DNA from: Pseudomonas parafulva
GTDB taxonomy: Bacteria; Pseudomonadota; Gammaproteobacteria; Pseudomonadales; Pseudomonadaceae
Length of the DNA stretch: 64,000 nt
Assembly (NCBI RefSeq): GCF_002021815.1
Contig: NZ_CP019952.1
Coordinates: forward strand, 1,457,001-1,521,000
Direction: 5' to 3'
Position numbers and translations under genes: made by a program. Shown in pieces: positions 38,242 through 49,137 of the stretch; position 1 is the stretch's first letter, and every line of letters begins with the position of its first letter. The notes beneath the pieces were generated by a model. The model searched no databases. It saw only the letters and a list, made by a program, of their open reading frames with translations, and was not told where the DNA came from.

Positions 38242-38939
38242 GGACGGGCCTCAGAATGGGTGATTGGATGGGCGGCGTCCGGGACCGCCACCACGCGTTG
38301 CACGAAGATGCCCGGTGTGACGATATGCTCCGGGTCCAGCTCACCCAGCGCGACGATCTGGTCGACCTGGACGATTGCAGTCTTGGCAGCCATGGCCATG
38401 ATCGGTCCGAAATTGCGGGCGGCCTTGCGGTAGATCAGGTTGCCCCAGCGATCACCCTTGTGCGCCTTGATCAAGGCGAAATCGGCATGCAACGGCATCT
38501 CCAGTACGTACTGGCGACCGTCGATCTCCCGCGTTTCCTTGCCTTCGGCGAGCAAGGTGCCATAGCCGGTGGGTGAAAAGAAGGCGCCGATGCCAGAGCC
38601 TGCCGCGCGAATGCGCTCGGCCAGGTTACCTTGCGGTACGACCTCCAGCTCGATCTTGCCAGCCCGGTACAAGGCGTCGAAAACATACGAGTCGGATTGG
38701 CGCGGGAACGAACAGATGATCTTGCGCACGCGTGCGGCCTTGAGCAATGCAGCGAGGCCGGTGTCGCCGTTGCCAGCATTGTTGCTGATGATGGTCAGGT
38801 CGCGTGCACCCGTGGCGATCAACCCGTCTATGAGCTCAGAGGGCATGCCAGCGGTACCGAAGCCGCCGACTAGCAGGGTCGAGCCATCGGTGATGCCCGC
38901 CACGGCGCTGGCAATGGTTGCATGGGTCTTGTCGATCAA
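38238..38939 (-). CDS. pcaI: 3-oxoadipate CoA-transferase subunit A (PcaI-type)
   Basis: The alpha subunit has 233 residues with the CoA-transferase family motif GGFGTAGMP (about 25-33), NNAGNGDTGL and GSGIGAFFSPTGYGT. It resembles P. putida PcaI over nearly its full length. The start is TTG at 38939, with GGGAG eight bases upstream on the minus strand; no ATG precedes the conserved region. A perfect 19-base palindrome lies 33-51 bases upstream. No other pca gene is nearby. Confidence 0.85.
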   Translation of the reverse strand: MIDKTHATIASAVAGITDGSTLLVGGFGTAGMPSELIDGLIATGARDLTIISNNAGNGDTGLAALLKAARVRKIICSFPRQSDSYVFDALYRAGKIELEVVPQGNLAERIRAAGSGIGAFFSPTGYGTLLAEGKETREIDGRQYVLEMPLHADFALIKAHKGDRWGNLIYRKAARNFGPIMAMAAKTAIVQVDQIVALGELDPEHIVTPGIFVQRVVAVPDAAHPITHSEARP

Positions 38940-38971
38940 GGCGTAGCTCCCGTCGATGCTTTTAAAAATGC

Positions 38972-38990
38972 CATCGTGCAGTGCACGATG
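38972..38990. promoter_or_regulatory. Perfect 19-bp palindrome upstream of pcaI
   Basis: CATCGTGCA (38972-38980), a central G and TGCACGATG (38982-38990) form a perfect inverted repeat between the pcaI start and the divergent short ORF. Its size suits a dimeric regulator. PcaR (IclR family) is the usual pcaIJ regulator, but I cannot match this site to it with certainty. Confidence 0.6.
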
Positions 38991-39291
38991 CGCCCAGCAC
39001 TGGCTGGCGCTTGATGGGGGATGAACGTGAGCTAGCTTGCCGCAAGCCGGGCCATGGGCGCAGTGGTCAAGGCAGTTTCTGGGCGATTACCGAACCATTG
39101 TTGCAAGCGCGCGCCGCGTCGGTCCGTGTTAGGGACGTATTGGATTAAACGAACGCGCCCGTCCACAGGTCCATGTTCCTGATACAAGAGTGCGCACGGC
39201 GCGAAAAGCATCGTCACGTCACCCCCATGTCATGTCACCGCTAAGGTGCCGACGAACTCAGCAACCCGTATTCGGATAAGGACGCAGGAAG

Positions 39292-39378
39292 ATGGACGAT
39301 TACCAGGAAGAGCTACTGGAATTTCAGGCCCACGAGATGGACACGCCCGAACCGGCAGAAGACGCAACCGAACTCTAG
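39292..39378 (+). CDS. Candidate 28-residue acidic small protein
   Basis: An ATG at 39292 opens a 28-codon frame ending in TAG at 39376-39378. GGACGCAGGAAG lies directly upstream and includes a usable AGGA. The peptide is strongly acidic (about ten Asp/Glu) with one short amphipathic stretch near EELLEFQAHEMD. It is convergent with the AraC gene and shares the tetranucleotide CTAG with its stop codon. It sits in an otherwise empty 435-base gap (38940-39374). No family is recognised; it could be a chance frame. Confidence 0.4.
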   Translation: MDDYQEELLEFQAHEMDTPEPAEDATEL

Positions 39379-40415
39379 TCCCCGCGTCGCTGCGTGCGGC
39401 GGTACGTGCCAGGCGTAAGGCCAGTCCAGCGCTTAAACGCGCGCTGGAAGGCCTCTGCCGAAGCGAACCCCAGCAGGTAGGCGATTTCGCCGAAGCTCAA
39501 CTGGGTATCGCGGATGTAGGTCTCGGCCAGGTCACGCCGCGTGCCGTTCAACAGGTCACGAAAACGCGTGCCTTCTTCTGCCAGCCTGCGCCGCAGCGTC
39601 CAGGGCGGCAGTTGAAGCTGCAGGGCAATTTCGTCGAGCTCCGGCTCACGTCCCCCATTGAGCAGCGGCCCGAGCAGGTGGGTGATGCGTTCGCCCAGGC
39701 TACGCACGCGCGTCAGCTGCTGCATGTGTGCCTCGCTTACGGTCAGCAGTTGATGCCAGGTGCTGGGGCAATGCCTGGGGTTTGGCAGTTGCAGCGTGGC
39801 GCGGCTCAGGCGCAACTGGTTGCACTCGGCGGCAAAGCGGACCGGCGCGCTGCACAGGGGCTGATAGAGGGGGGCGTAGCTTGGGGCTGCAAACTCGATG
39901 TCCACGCGCTCGGCCACCACTGGCGTACCGACCAGGTCGCCCAGCTGGGCCAGCCAGCCGGCGAGCAGCGAGTCGACCACAAAGCGGTTATAGGCGTTGT
40001 ACGGGCTGATGGAGTAAAAACGCAGCCAGGCGCCTTCGCCATCTTCGCAGTAAGTGGACTGGCCTCGATAGTTGGAGGCGTACAGCGGCTCGAAGCGCAG
40101 CAAGGTGCGCGCCGCCTCGCCCAGGGTTGGCGCTTGCGCTGCCGTGACCCCGGCCAGCCCGGTATGGGCCAGCCGGCTCAACTGGCCAATCTGCAAACCC
40201 AGTGCAGGTTCGGCGCACAATGCGATGGCGGCGTGGCCCAGGTGCATGTAGCGCGGTATCGACAGGCGCGCATTGGCCTGGGCCAGCCGCGCCGTGTCCA
40301 GGCCATAGCGTTCGAGCAAGGGTGCAGGGTCGTGGCCCAGCCGTCGAATCGCGTCCGCCAAGGGTTGCACGAAGCCTACCGACAGGTCGCCCAGCCTTAC
40401 CTGCGGGCGGCTCAT
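39375..40415 (-). CDS. AraC-family regulator with Arabinose_bd-type N-terminal domain
   Basis: The 346-residue protein has a ligand-binding domain (about 15-200) of the kind seen in OruR/ArgR-like Pseudomonas AraC regulators. Its C-terminal double helix-turn-helix (about 240-340) includes SFGEIAYLLGFASAEAFQRAFKRWTG. Its start is only four bases after the stop of the nitrilase-like gene on the same strand, so the two form one operon. It lies next to pcaIJ and fadH, and either could be its target. The ligand is unknown. Confidence 0.88.
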   Translation of the reverse strand: MSRPQVRLGDLSVGFVQPLADAIRRLGHDPAPLLERYGLDTARLAQANARLSIPRYMHLGHAAIALCAEPALGLQIGQLSRLAHTGLAGVTAAQAPTLGEAARTLLRFEPLYASNYRGQSTYCEDGEGAWLRFYSISPYNAYNRFVVDSLLAGWLAQLGDLVGTPVVAERVDIEFAAPSYAPLYQPLCSAPVRFAAECNQLRLSRATLQLPNPRHCPSTWHQLLTVSEAHMQQLTRVRSLGERITHLLGPLLNGGREPELDEIALQLQLPPWTLRRRLAEEGTRFRDLLNGTRRDLAETYIRDTQLSFGEIAYLLGFASAEAFQRAFKRWTGLTPGTYRRTQRRGD

Positions 40416-40419
40416 GGTG

Positions 40420-41538
40420 CTAGAGCCATATATTCAGCAAGCGGGCACCTGGGCTGGGTGGCCCGGTCAACAGGTCGCCGGCTTGCCAGGCAAATCCTTG
40501 CCCATCGGCGCCTTGCTCCCAGAACTGGCCGCGCATGAAGACGCTCACACTGCTCACCTGATGACCGACAGGCGCGGTCAGCCGGTGCCAGGCCTCTTGC
40601 TCGCTGACCTCGCCACGCTTGACGGGCAAGTGCGTGCTGACAGGCTGGTGGCGATTGCCGCGCCAGGGTGTCAACCAGCTGTGCCTGCCGCTCAGAAAGG
40701 CAGGGATGGCCACCAGTTCGACCGATTGGGCCAGCAGCTGCTGGTGATTTTCCGGATACCAGCTGTCGCTCCCCACCAATACCCCAAGCCGCCCCGCAGG
40801 CGTGTGCAGCACCTGCAGAGGCTGGTCCACACCAGGGTGGATGAACCGCCTGTTCTCGCTGTCCGGATAGTGCTGGCGCTGGGGTTGGCCCAGGATGTTA
40901 CCGTCACCGGCGAATACCACGCTGCTGTTGAACAGCGGCCCGCGCCCGGGGTGCAATGCACCCTCGCTGACATAGGGCTGCGGAAGCACGATCGAGCCAG
41001 CTACCAGGGTGACGCCGAATTCCTTGGCCAAGCCGCCGAACACCTGCTGGTAATCGGCTGCCATCTGATCGGCCTTCATGCGCAGATGGGCATCGGCCCG
41101 TCGGTCATCGCCCTCGGCCGCAAGCATGGCCCAGCCATAGCGGAGCGGGTTACTCAGTTCGAACCATTGCAGTGCTTCACGCTGCTGGGTCACCTGGTAG
41201 AACGCGTTTTTCTCGCCACGTGCCCACAGCCAGGTACCGATGTGCTCAGGCAATACCACCACGGTGCGAGGCGTGATCAGGCCTAGCGTGCGCGCCTGCT
41301 CGAGGTAGGCGGCAAGTTTGCGGTGCAGGCGTTGCAGGTCCTGGTAGTCCCCTGGGTACAGCAGCGGCTCGACGCCCAGCAGGTTGCCATGCTCGCCGGG
41401 TTGCCCGTGGTTGACTGCCAGCTCGATGCGCAGATCGGACAGGTAGTGCCCCTGTGGGCGCTGTTGGGTCCAGAAGGCGTAACCACACAGGGCGGCGATC
41501 ACCCCCAGCAGCAGGGCACTTGTCAGAAATTTTTTCAT
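40420..41538 (-). CDS. Membrane-anchored nitrilase-fold protein lacking catalytic Cys
   Basis: The 372-residue protein has an N-terminal membrane anchor or signal (about 5-23) followed by a carbon-nitrogen-hydrolase-like fold. The catalytic Glu is kept (Glu98 in VVLPEHIG). The nucleophile motif that normally reads C-x-D...P-E is VGSDSWYPE at 255-263, with Gly256 where Cys belongs. The usual Lys before an acidic/aromatic loop is also not seen near PQRQHYP (219-225). The amidase reaction is therefore unlikely. It is the first gene of an operon with the AraC regulator, four bases apart. Confidence 0.7.
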   Translation of the reverse strand: MKKFLTSALLLGVIAALCGYAFWTQQRPQGHYLSDLRIELAVNHGQPGEHGNLLGVEPLLYPGDYQDLQRLHRKLAAYLEQARTLGLITPRTVVVLPEHIGTWLWARGEKNAFYQVTQQREALQWFELSNPLRYGWAMLAAEGDDRRADAHLRMKADQMAADYQQVFGGLAKEFGVTLVAGSIVLPQPYVSEGALHPGRGPLFNSSVVFAGDGNILGQPQRQHYPDSENRRFIHPGVDQPLQVLHTPAGRLGVLVGSDSWYPENHQQLLAQSVELVAIPAFLSGRHSWLTPWRGNRHQPVSTHLPVKRGEVSEQEAWHRLTAPVGHQVSSVSVFMRGQFWEQGADGQGFAWQAGDLLTGPPSPGARLLNIWL

Positions 41539-41564
41539 GAAACGCTACAAGGCAATGGGCATGA

Positions 41565-43760
<2,196 letters not shown>

Positions 43761-43802
43761 TTCACCGCCCGCGCCAGATGCTCTGCTGATAGACTGGCGC
43801 CC

Positions 43803-44693
43803 ATGCCTGTCGAACTCCCCTTGGCCCCTCTGCAACGCCTGACATTGCCCTGGCTGGCGAAGGCCCAGGTCGAGGCTGCCATCCTGCGCCTTGACCTGAT
43901 CGACCCCCTGGTCAGCGGCAACAAGTGGTTCAAGCTGCGCCACCATCTGGAACAGGCGCTCGATGCCAAGGCCCCCGGCCTGGTGAGCCTGGGCGGCAAC
44001 CATTCCAACCACCTGCATGCTCTGGCCGCTGCCGGCAAGCGCTTGGGCCTGGCCACGGCCGGCCTGCTGCGGGGTCATCCACGCCAAACACCCACCGTGC
44101 AGGATTTGCAGGCCATGGGCATGCAACTGCACTGGCTGGGCTACGAGGGCTACCGTGGTCGTAACGAGGCGGGTTTCTGGACGCCTTGGCACACGCACTA
44201 TCCCGGCTGGCACTGCATCCCCGAAGGCGGAGGCGGGCAGGCCGGTGCGCAGGGGTGCGCGTCGATCGTGACTCAATTGCACGCGCAGCTTGCGACGCTG
44301 GGCTGGTCGGACTATGACGCCTGGTGGTTGGCCGCTGGCACGGGCACCACGCTGGCGGGCCTGGTGCTGGCCGAATCAGGGGCCCATGCCGTGCATGGGG
44401 CGCTGGCCGTACCCGAGCACTATGGCGTGGCCGAGACCGTGGCGGCACTTGCCGGCACGCAGGGCTACCGCCTGCACAGCGCCAGCCTGGGCGGCTTCGG
44501 CAAGTTCGACGATCAACTGCTGGCCTTCATCGCCGACTGCGAGCAGCAGGCCGGCGTTCCTTTCGAGGCGCTCTACACCGGCAAGGCATTGCTTGCGCTC
44601 AAGGCTCAGGTCGAAGCCGGGCTGTTCGCGCCCGGCACTCGCCTGGTGTTCGTCCATACCGGCGGTTTGCAGGGCCGCCGGGGTTACTTGTAA
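43803..44693 (+). CDS. PLP-dependent D-cysteine desulfhydrase/ACC deaminase-like protein
   Basis: The 296-residue protein belongs to the tryptophan-synthase-beta-like fold family that includes D-cysteine desulfhydrase and ACC deaminase. The PLP lysine is in SGNKWFKLR (about residue 41), followed by GGNHSNH, and the phosphate-binding glycine loop AAGTGTTLAG is present. Which reaction it performs is unclear; it is shorter than E. coli DcyD. An extended -10-like TAGACT lies just upstream. Its 3' end overlaps the convergent cytochrome gene by ten bases. Confidence 0.8.
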   Translation: MPVELPLAPLQRLTLPWLAKAQVEAAILRLDLIDPLVSGNKWFKLRHHLEQALDAKAPGLVSLGGNHSNHLHALAAAGKRLGLATAGLLRGHPRQTPTVQDLQAMGMQLHWLGYEGYRGRNEAGFWTPWHTHYPGWHCIPEGGGGQAGAQGCASIVTQLHAQLATLGWSDYDAWWLAAGTGTTLAGLVLAESGAHAVHGALAVPEHYGVAETVAALAGTQGYRLHSASLGGFGKFDDQLLAFIADCEQQAGVPFEALYTGKALLALKAQVEAGLFAPGTRLVFVHTGGLQGRRGYL

Positions 44694-45229
44694 GGCAGCA
44701 TGCGCAACAACGTATTGTCGCGTTTGACATAGTGATGATAAAGGCCGGCCAGTGCATGCAGTCCGATCAGCCAGTAGCCCCAGGTGCCGATACGCTCATG
44801 CCAGCCCTTGATGAACTTGGCCAGGTCCAGATCAGGGCCGATCAGGTGCGGCAACTCCAGGCCATAGAACGGCACCGGTTTGTCGGCGGCGCTGAGGATC
44901 AACCAGCCGGCCAGCGGCATGCCGATCATCAGCAGGTAGAGCAGCAGGTGAACCAGATGGGCCAGCCCGGTTTGCCAGGCCGGAGGTTTAGGGGATATGG
45001 GCGGCGCGCGATGAAGCACGCGCATGGCCAGGCGCAGCCACACCAGCACGAATACGCTCAGGCCCAACATGAAATGCAGGTCTTTCATCAGGTTGCGCTC
45101 TGCACTGTCGCGCGGGAAGATTCCGCGAAACTCGATACAGGCATAGACAGCGGCCAGCAGTACCAGCATCAGCCAGTGCAGGACAATGGACACGCGCGCG
45201 TAATGGCGCGCCGGGGTGCTCGAAACCAT
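44684..45229 (-). CDS. Cytochrome b561
   Basis: The 181-residue inner-membrane protein has four hydrophobic helices (about 14-32, 52-70, 88-110, 148-170). Histidines that can bind two haems sit in VLHWLM, DLHFMLG, HLVHLL and LIGLHALAGLYHH, fitting the CybB family. It probably passes electrons between the quinone pool and a periplasmic partner. GAGGAA is five bases upstream of the ATG. It is convergent with the PLP gene. The 129 bases upstream contain no gene. Confidence 0.9.
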   Translation of the reverse strand: MVSSTPARHYARVSIVLHWLMLVLLAAVYACIEFRGIFPRDSAERNLMKDLHFMLGLSVFVLVWLRLAMRVLHRAPPISPKPPAWQTGLAHLVHLLLYLLMIGMPLAGWLILSAADKPVPFYGLELPHLIGPDLDLAKFIKGWHERIGTWGYWLIGLHALAGLYHHYVKRDNTLLRMLPYK

Positions 45230-45358
45230 GCTTGTTCCTCATCGGTCGGTGGGGTGGCGCTCTTGGTGGCGCTCAGGTCCAGTTTACGGTTTACCCAGGC
45301 TGTATCATTGCTCTAGGTCGGTGAAAAATATGTTGCCGCCCATGAGCGGGATCTGAGG

Positions 45359-46291
45359 TCACAGGGCCAAGTCGCCCGGCCACTGATCAGCAACCAGAAA
45401 CACCCGCTCTATCTCTTGCCAGCTGCCGTCCTGCTGCCGCTGCACATTGACCAGCAATTGCGCAGGCGCATCGGGTGCCAGCAAGTGCAGCCAGGCGGCG
45501 AACTGAGCTGCGCTCCAGACCTCGCAGGCCGCACACCGTGCGGGGGCGAGCCAGGCACTGCGCACCAGCGGTTGCCAATGCGCGCCGGGTGCGCTGATCC
45601 AGTCCTTGCGATGCAACCAGCGGCCACGCAGGTGCAGGGGGTGTACACCCAGTGGCGCCTCGCTCGGGGCCAGCGCCGGGTAGAACAGGTAGCCCCCCAT
45701 CCACATGCTGGCCTGCACCGGGGGCAGGTCGAGCCGCTCAAGGGCGGTACGGCCCTGGGTGCTGGCCGACATGGGCAACTGGTGGCGGCGGATGTGTTCC
45801 AGCTTGGCTTGCAGGCGATCGTGGCAGCCAGGCCCTAGCCAGCCGCCCGGGTCGGTACCAAAGCGCTCGGGGCCCAGGTACAGCTTGATGGCCAGCTCCA
45901 GGTGATGCACCCCGTCGCGATCACGCAGCACCACATCCAGCTCGCCCAGGGTCCGGCCGTCTTCACGGATAGCCAAGTTGGCCGCCAACAGTTCCACGCC
46001 GGGCGCCTGTTGCAACGCAAATTGCCACAGGCGCTCGTAATACAGCCCAAGGCGGCGACTGCCAAGGCCCTTGAGCCAGTGCTGCAAGGGCGTGTCATCA
46101 ATGTCCAGCCCGTACAACCAGGCCTGCAATGCCTGCGGCCGTTCGATCCAGAGGCTGCCTGCCAGCGGGTGGCGCTGGGGGCAGCCTGCGCGCTCGAGCA
46201 GCGGCGGCGAGAGCAGGGTCCAGGCAAGGTCACGCACCGCAGGGCGCTGTAATAGCCGGGGCAGGTGCACGAGCGAAGGAAATGGCATCAT
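45359..46291 (-). CDS. DUF1853 family protein, nuclease-fold-like
   Basis: The 310-residue soluble protein matches the DUF1853 family, whose function is unknown to me. Around residues 115-137 it has GELDVVLRDRDGVHHLELAIK. The Asp, then Glu-x-Lys after a strand, resembles the core of PD-(D/E)XK nucleases. Two ATGs stand in tandem (46291, 46288). It is divergent from nadK with 87 bases between. Confidence 0.8.
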   Translation of the reverse strand: MMPFPSLVHLPRLLQRPAVRDLAWTLLSPPLLERAGCPQRHPLAGSLWIERPQALQAWLYGLDIDDTPLQHWLKGLGSRRLGLYYERLWQFALQQAPGVELLAANLAIREDGRTLGELDVVLRDRDGVHHLELAIKLYLGPERFGTDPGGWLGPGCHDRLQAKLEHIRRHQLPMSASTQGRTALERLDLPPVQASMWMGGYLFYPALAPSEAPLGVHPLHLRGRWLHRKDWISAPGAHWQPLVRSAWLAPARCAACEVWSAAQFAAWLHLLAPDAPAQLLVNVQRQQDGSWQEIERVFLVADQWPGDLAL

Positions 46292-46378
46292 CCTGCGAGC
46301 ATAGCCGGTTTGCCGCTGCTTCGTGGTTCGCCCATAATCGCTGCATCGTCACCCGTCGCAGAGCCTTGCAGGAGCCCC

Positions 46379-47269
46379 ATGGAGCAATTTCGCAATATCG
46401 GTATCATCGGTCGTCTCGGCAGCTCGCAGGTGCTGGACACCATCCGCCGACTGAAAAAATTCCTCCTCGAGCGCCACTTGCACGTGATCCTCGAAGACAC
46501 CATCGGTGAAGTCCTGCCGGGCCATGGGCTGCAGACCTCCACCCGCAAGCTGCTGGGCGAGGTCTGTGACCTGGTCATCGTGGTCGGCGGCGACGGCAGC
46601 CTGCTGGGCGCTGCGCGTGCCCTGGCGCGGCATAATATCCCGGTACTGGGCATCAACCGGGGCAACCTGGGCTTTCTTACCGACATTCGTCCGGATGAGT
46701 TGGAAGAGAAAGTCTCCGAAGTGCTCGATGGTCACTACCTGGTCGAGAACCGTTTCCTACTGCAAGCCGAAGTGCGCCGTCACCAGGAGGCGATCGGCCA
46801 GGGTGATGCGCTCAACGACGTGGTCCTGCACCCAGGCAAGTCCACCCGCATGATCGAATTCGAGATCTACATCGACGGCCAGTTCGTCTGCAGCCAGAAG
46901 GCCGACGGCCTGATCGTCGCCACCCCGACCGGCTCCACGGCCTACGCTTTGTCCGCCGGCGGCCCGATCATGCACCCCAAGCTTGATGCAATCGTCATCG
47001 TGCCCATGTACCCGCACACCTTGTCTGGGCGGCCGATCGTCGTCGATGGCAACAGCGAACTGAAGATCGTGGTGGCCAAGGACCTGCAGATCTACCCGCA
47101 GGTGTCGTGCGACGGTCAGAACCACTTCACCTGCGCACCCGGTGACACCATCACGGTGAGCAAGAAGCCCCAGAAGCTGCGCCTGATCCACCCGCTGGAC
47201 CACAACTACTACGAAGTCTGCCGCACCAAGCTTGGCTGGGGCAGCCGCCTGGGGGGCAGGGACGACTGA
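46379..47269 (+). CDS. nadK: NAD kinase
   Basis: NadK phosphorylates NAD to NADP and so sets the NADPH pool. The 296-residue enzyme has the GGDGSLL motif (about 71-77), the NE/D-like LNDVVLHPG and the substrate loop TPTGSTAYALSAGGPI (about 183-198). The ATG at 46379 has GCAGGAG upstream and gives the usual start; a longer frame reaching 46265 overlaps the divergent promoter. The stop shares one base with the next start (TGATG). Confidence 0.96.
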   Translation: MEQFRNIGIIGRLGSSQVLDTIRRLKKFLLERHLHVILEDTIGEVLPGHGLQTSTRKLLGEVCDLVIVVGGDGSLLGAARALARHNIPVLGINRGNLGFLTDIRPDELEEKVSEVLDGHYLVENRFLLQAEVRRHQEAIGQGDALNDVVLHPGKSTRMIEFEIYIDGQFVCSQKADGLIVATPTGSTAYALSAGGPIMHPKLDAIVIVPMYPHTLSGRPIVVDGNSELKIVVAKDLQIYPQVSCDGQNHFTCAPGDTITVSKKPQKLRLIHPLDHNYYEVCRTKLGWGSRLGGRDD

Positions 47270-48240
47270 TGCTGGATCCGGCGCGCAGTTTCGACATCAT
47301 CGGTGACGTTCACGGCTGTGCCTTGACCCTTGAGCGCTTGCTCGATGCCCTCGGTTACCAGCGCATTGCCGGCGTCTGGCGCCACCCTCGGCGGCAGGCG
47401 CTGTTCTTGGGCGATATCGTGGACCGCGGCCCGCGTATCCGCCAAGCCCTGCACATCGTTCACGACATGGTCGCCGCCGGGCAGGCGCACTGCATCATGG
47501 GCAACCACGAATACAGTGCACTGGGCTGGGTGACGCCGGCACTGCCGGGCAGCGGCAAGGCCTTCGTGCGCGAACATACCCCTCGCCACGCCAGGCTCAT
47601 CGACGAAACCCTCACCCAGTTCGCCAATCACCCTGCGGACTGGCAGGCGTTTCTCGACTGGTTCCAGACGCTGCCACTGTTCATCGATGCCGGTCGTTTC
47701 CGCCTGGTCCACGCCTGCTGGGATGCAAGCCTGATCGAGCCGCTGCGGCGCCAGTACCCCGACGGGCGCGTCGATCGCCACTTCGTCCAAGCCTCGGCGG
47801 TGAGCGGCAGCTTTGCCGCCAACGTTTGCAACCGCCTGCTGCGCGGCACCGACATGCGCCTGCCCGATGGCCTCACCCTGACCGGTGGCGATGGCCTGAC
47901 CCGCGCGTTCTTCCGCACCAAGTTCTGGGAAGATGATCCGCAGACCTATGGCGATATCGTTTTCCAGCCCGATGCGCTGCCGGCGGAGGTGGCCAACACA
48001 CCGCTCAGCCACAGCCAGAAAAGCGCGTTGCTGCGCTATGCCGAGGACGAGCCCATGCTGTTTGTTGGCCATTACTGGCGCAGCGGCCGGCCCGCACCGA
48101 TTCGCAGCAACCTGGCCTGCCTGGACTACAGCGCCGTGCTGTACGGCAAGCTGGTCGCCTACAGGCTGGACGATGAAACCCGTATCGACCCCCGCAAGTT
48201 CGTCTGGGTGGATGTCGACCGACCACAGGCTAGCCAATGA
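47269..48240 (+). CDS. Metallophosphoesterase (PrpE/ApaH-like)
   Basis: The 323-residue protein has the calcineurin-type metal motifs in order: GDVHG (about 12-16), GDIVDRG (about 47-53) and GNHE (about 81-84), plus a late VGHYW. These bind two metals and hydrolyse phosphoesters; protein phosphatase or dinucleotide hydrolase are both possible. Its ATG overlaps the nadK stop by one base and its stop overlaps the glpG start by four. That coupling hints at a nucleotide-related substrate, as inference. Confidence 0.88.
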   Translation: MLDPARSFDIIGDVHGCALTLERLLDALGYQRIAGVWRHPRRQALFLGDIVDRGPRIRQALHIVHDMVAAGQAHCIMGNHEYSALGWVTPALPGSGKAFVREHTPRHARLIDETLTQFANHPADWQAFLDWFQTLPLFIDAGRFRLVHACWDASLIEPLRRQYPDGRVDRHFVQASAVSGSFAANVCNRLLRGTDMRLPDGLTLTGGDGLTRAFFRTKFWEDDPQTYGDIVFQPDALPAEVANTPLSHSQKSALLRYAEDEPMLFVGHYWRSGRPAPIRSNLACLDYSAVLYGKLVAYRLDDETRIDPRKFVWVDVDRPQASQ

Positions 48241-49124
48241 ACATTATCCAAGTGATGCGCCTGCCGCTGACGGTCGACCTCAGCGGTTTCGTGCAGATGC
48301 TGCAACGCTTGCAGGTGCCGCACCGGGTCAGCGAGAAGGGCGAGGACCAGGTACTCTGGGCGCCTGAGGCCCTGGCTGACGAGGTGTTGCACCTCTACCA
48401 GCGCTACCCCGATGGCAACGCCGACCTGCAGGCCGAGCCTGACGCCGCGCTACCCGACCAGCAGGGGCAGGACATGTCACAGCCGTCGCTGCTGGCCCAG
48501 GCCAAGGCCTGCAAGGTCACCGCCCTGACGCTGTTGCTGACGTTCGTGGTCGCCGGGCTTACGGGCCTGGGCGACAACTTCACCACCATCGGCTGGTTCA
48601 CGTTTCTCGATTTTCACGTGCAGGGCGATTACCTGTACTTCACGCCGCTGGCCGAGGGTCTGGCGCACGGGCAATGGTGGCGGCTGGTCTCGCCGATGCT
48701 GCTGCATTTCGGTGCGCTGCACCTGGCCATGAACAGCCTGTGGTTCTGGGAGCTGGGCAAGCGCATCGAATTGCGCCAGGGCCCATGGACGCTGCTGGGG
48801 CTTACCGCGCTGTTCAGCCTGGTATCGAACCTGGCCCAGCACTACACCACAGGGCCTGGCCTGTTCGGTGGGCTTTCAGGCGTGCTCTATGGCCTGCTCG
48901 GGCACATCTGGCTGTACCAATGGCGGGCACCGAACCCGCACTTCAACCTGCCCAAGGGCGTGCTGGTGATGATGCTCCTCTGGCTGGTGGTGTGCCTGAC
49001 CGGCGTCGTCGGCACGCTGGGCCTGGGCCAGATCGCCAACGCCGCGCACGTCGGAGGGTTGCTCATCGGATGCCTGACCGGGCTCTTGGGTGGGGCGCTC
49101 TCCCGGCGTAAACTGTCGGCTTGA
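48237..49124 (+). CDS. glpG: Rhomboid intramembrane serine protease
   Basis: The 295-residue protein has a soluble N-terminal domain (about 1-85) and six hydrophobic helices. The catalytic dyad is Ser in GGLSGVLYG (about 219) and His in NAAHVGGL (about 266); HLAMNSLWFW supplies the oxyanion-hole residues. It should cleave membrane-protein segments in the inner membrane. The ATG overlaps the phosphoesterase stop as ATGA. Its substrates are unknown. Confidence 0.93.
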   Translation: MNIIQVMRLPLTVDLSGFVQMLQRLQVPHRVSEKGEDQVLWAPEALADEVLHLYQRYPDGNADLQAEPDAALPDQQGQDMSQPSLLAQAKACKVTALTLLLTFVVAGLTGLGDNFTTIGWFTFLDFHVQGDYLYFTPLAEGLAHGQWWRLVSPMLLHFGALHLAMNSLWFWELGKRIELRQGPWTLLGLTALFSLVSNLAQHYTTGPGLFGGLSGVLYGLLGHIWLYQWRAPNPHFNLPKGVLVMMLLWLVVCLTGVVGTLGLGQIANAAHVGGLLIGCLTGLLGGALSRRKLSA

Positions 49125-49137
49125 ATCAGGAGACAAC

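Noticed and set aside
39032..39217. A 61-codon minus-strand frame in the gap between pcaI and the AraC gene
   Set aside because: It has no convincing ribosome site and no recognisable composition or motif. The short + strand frame at 39292 is better supported.
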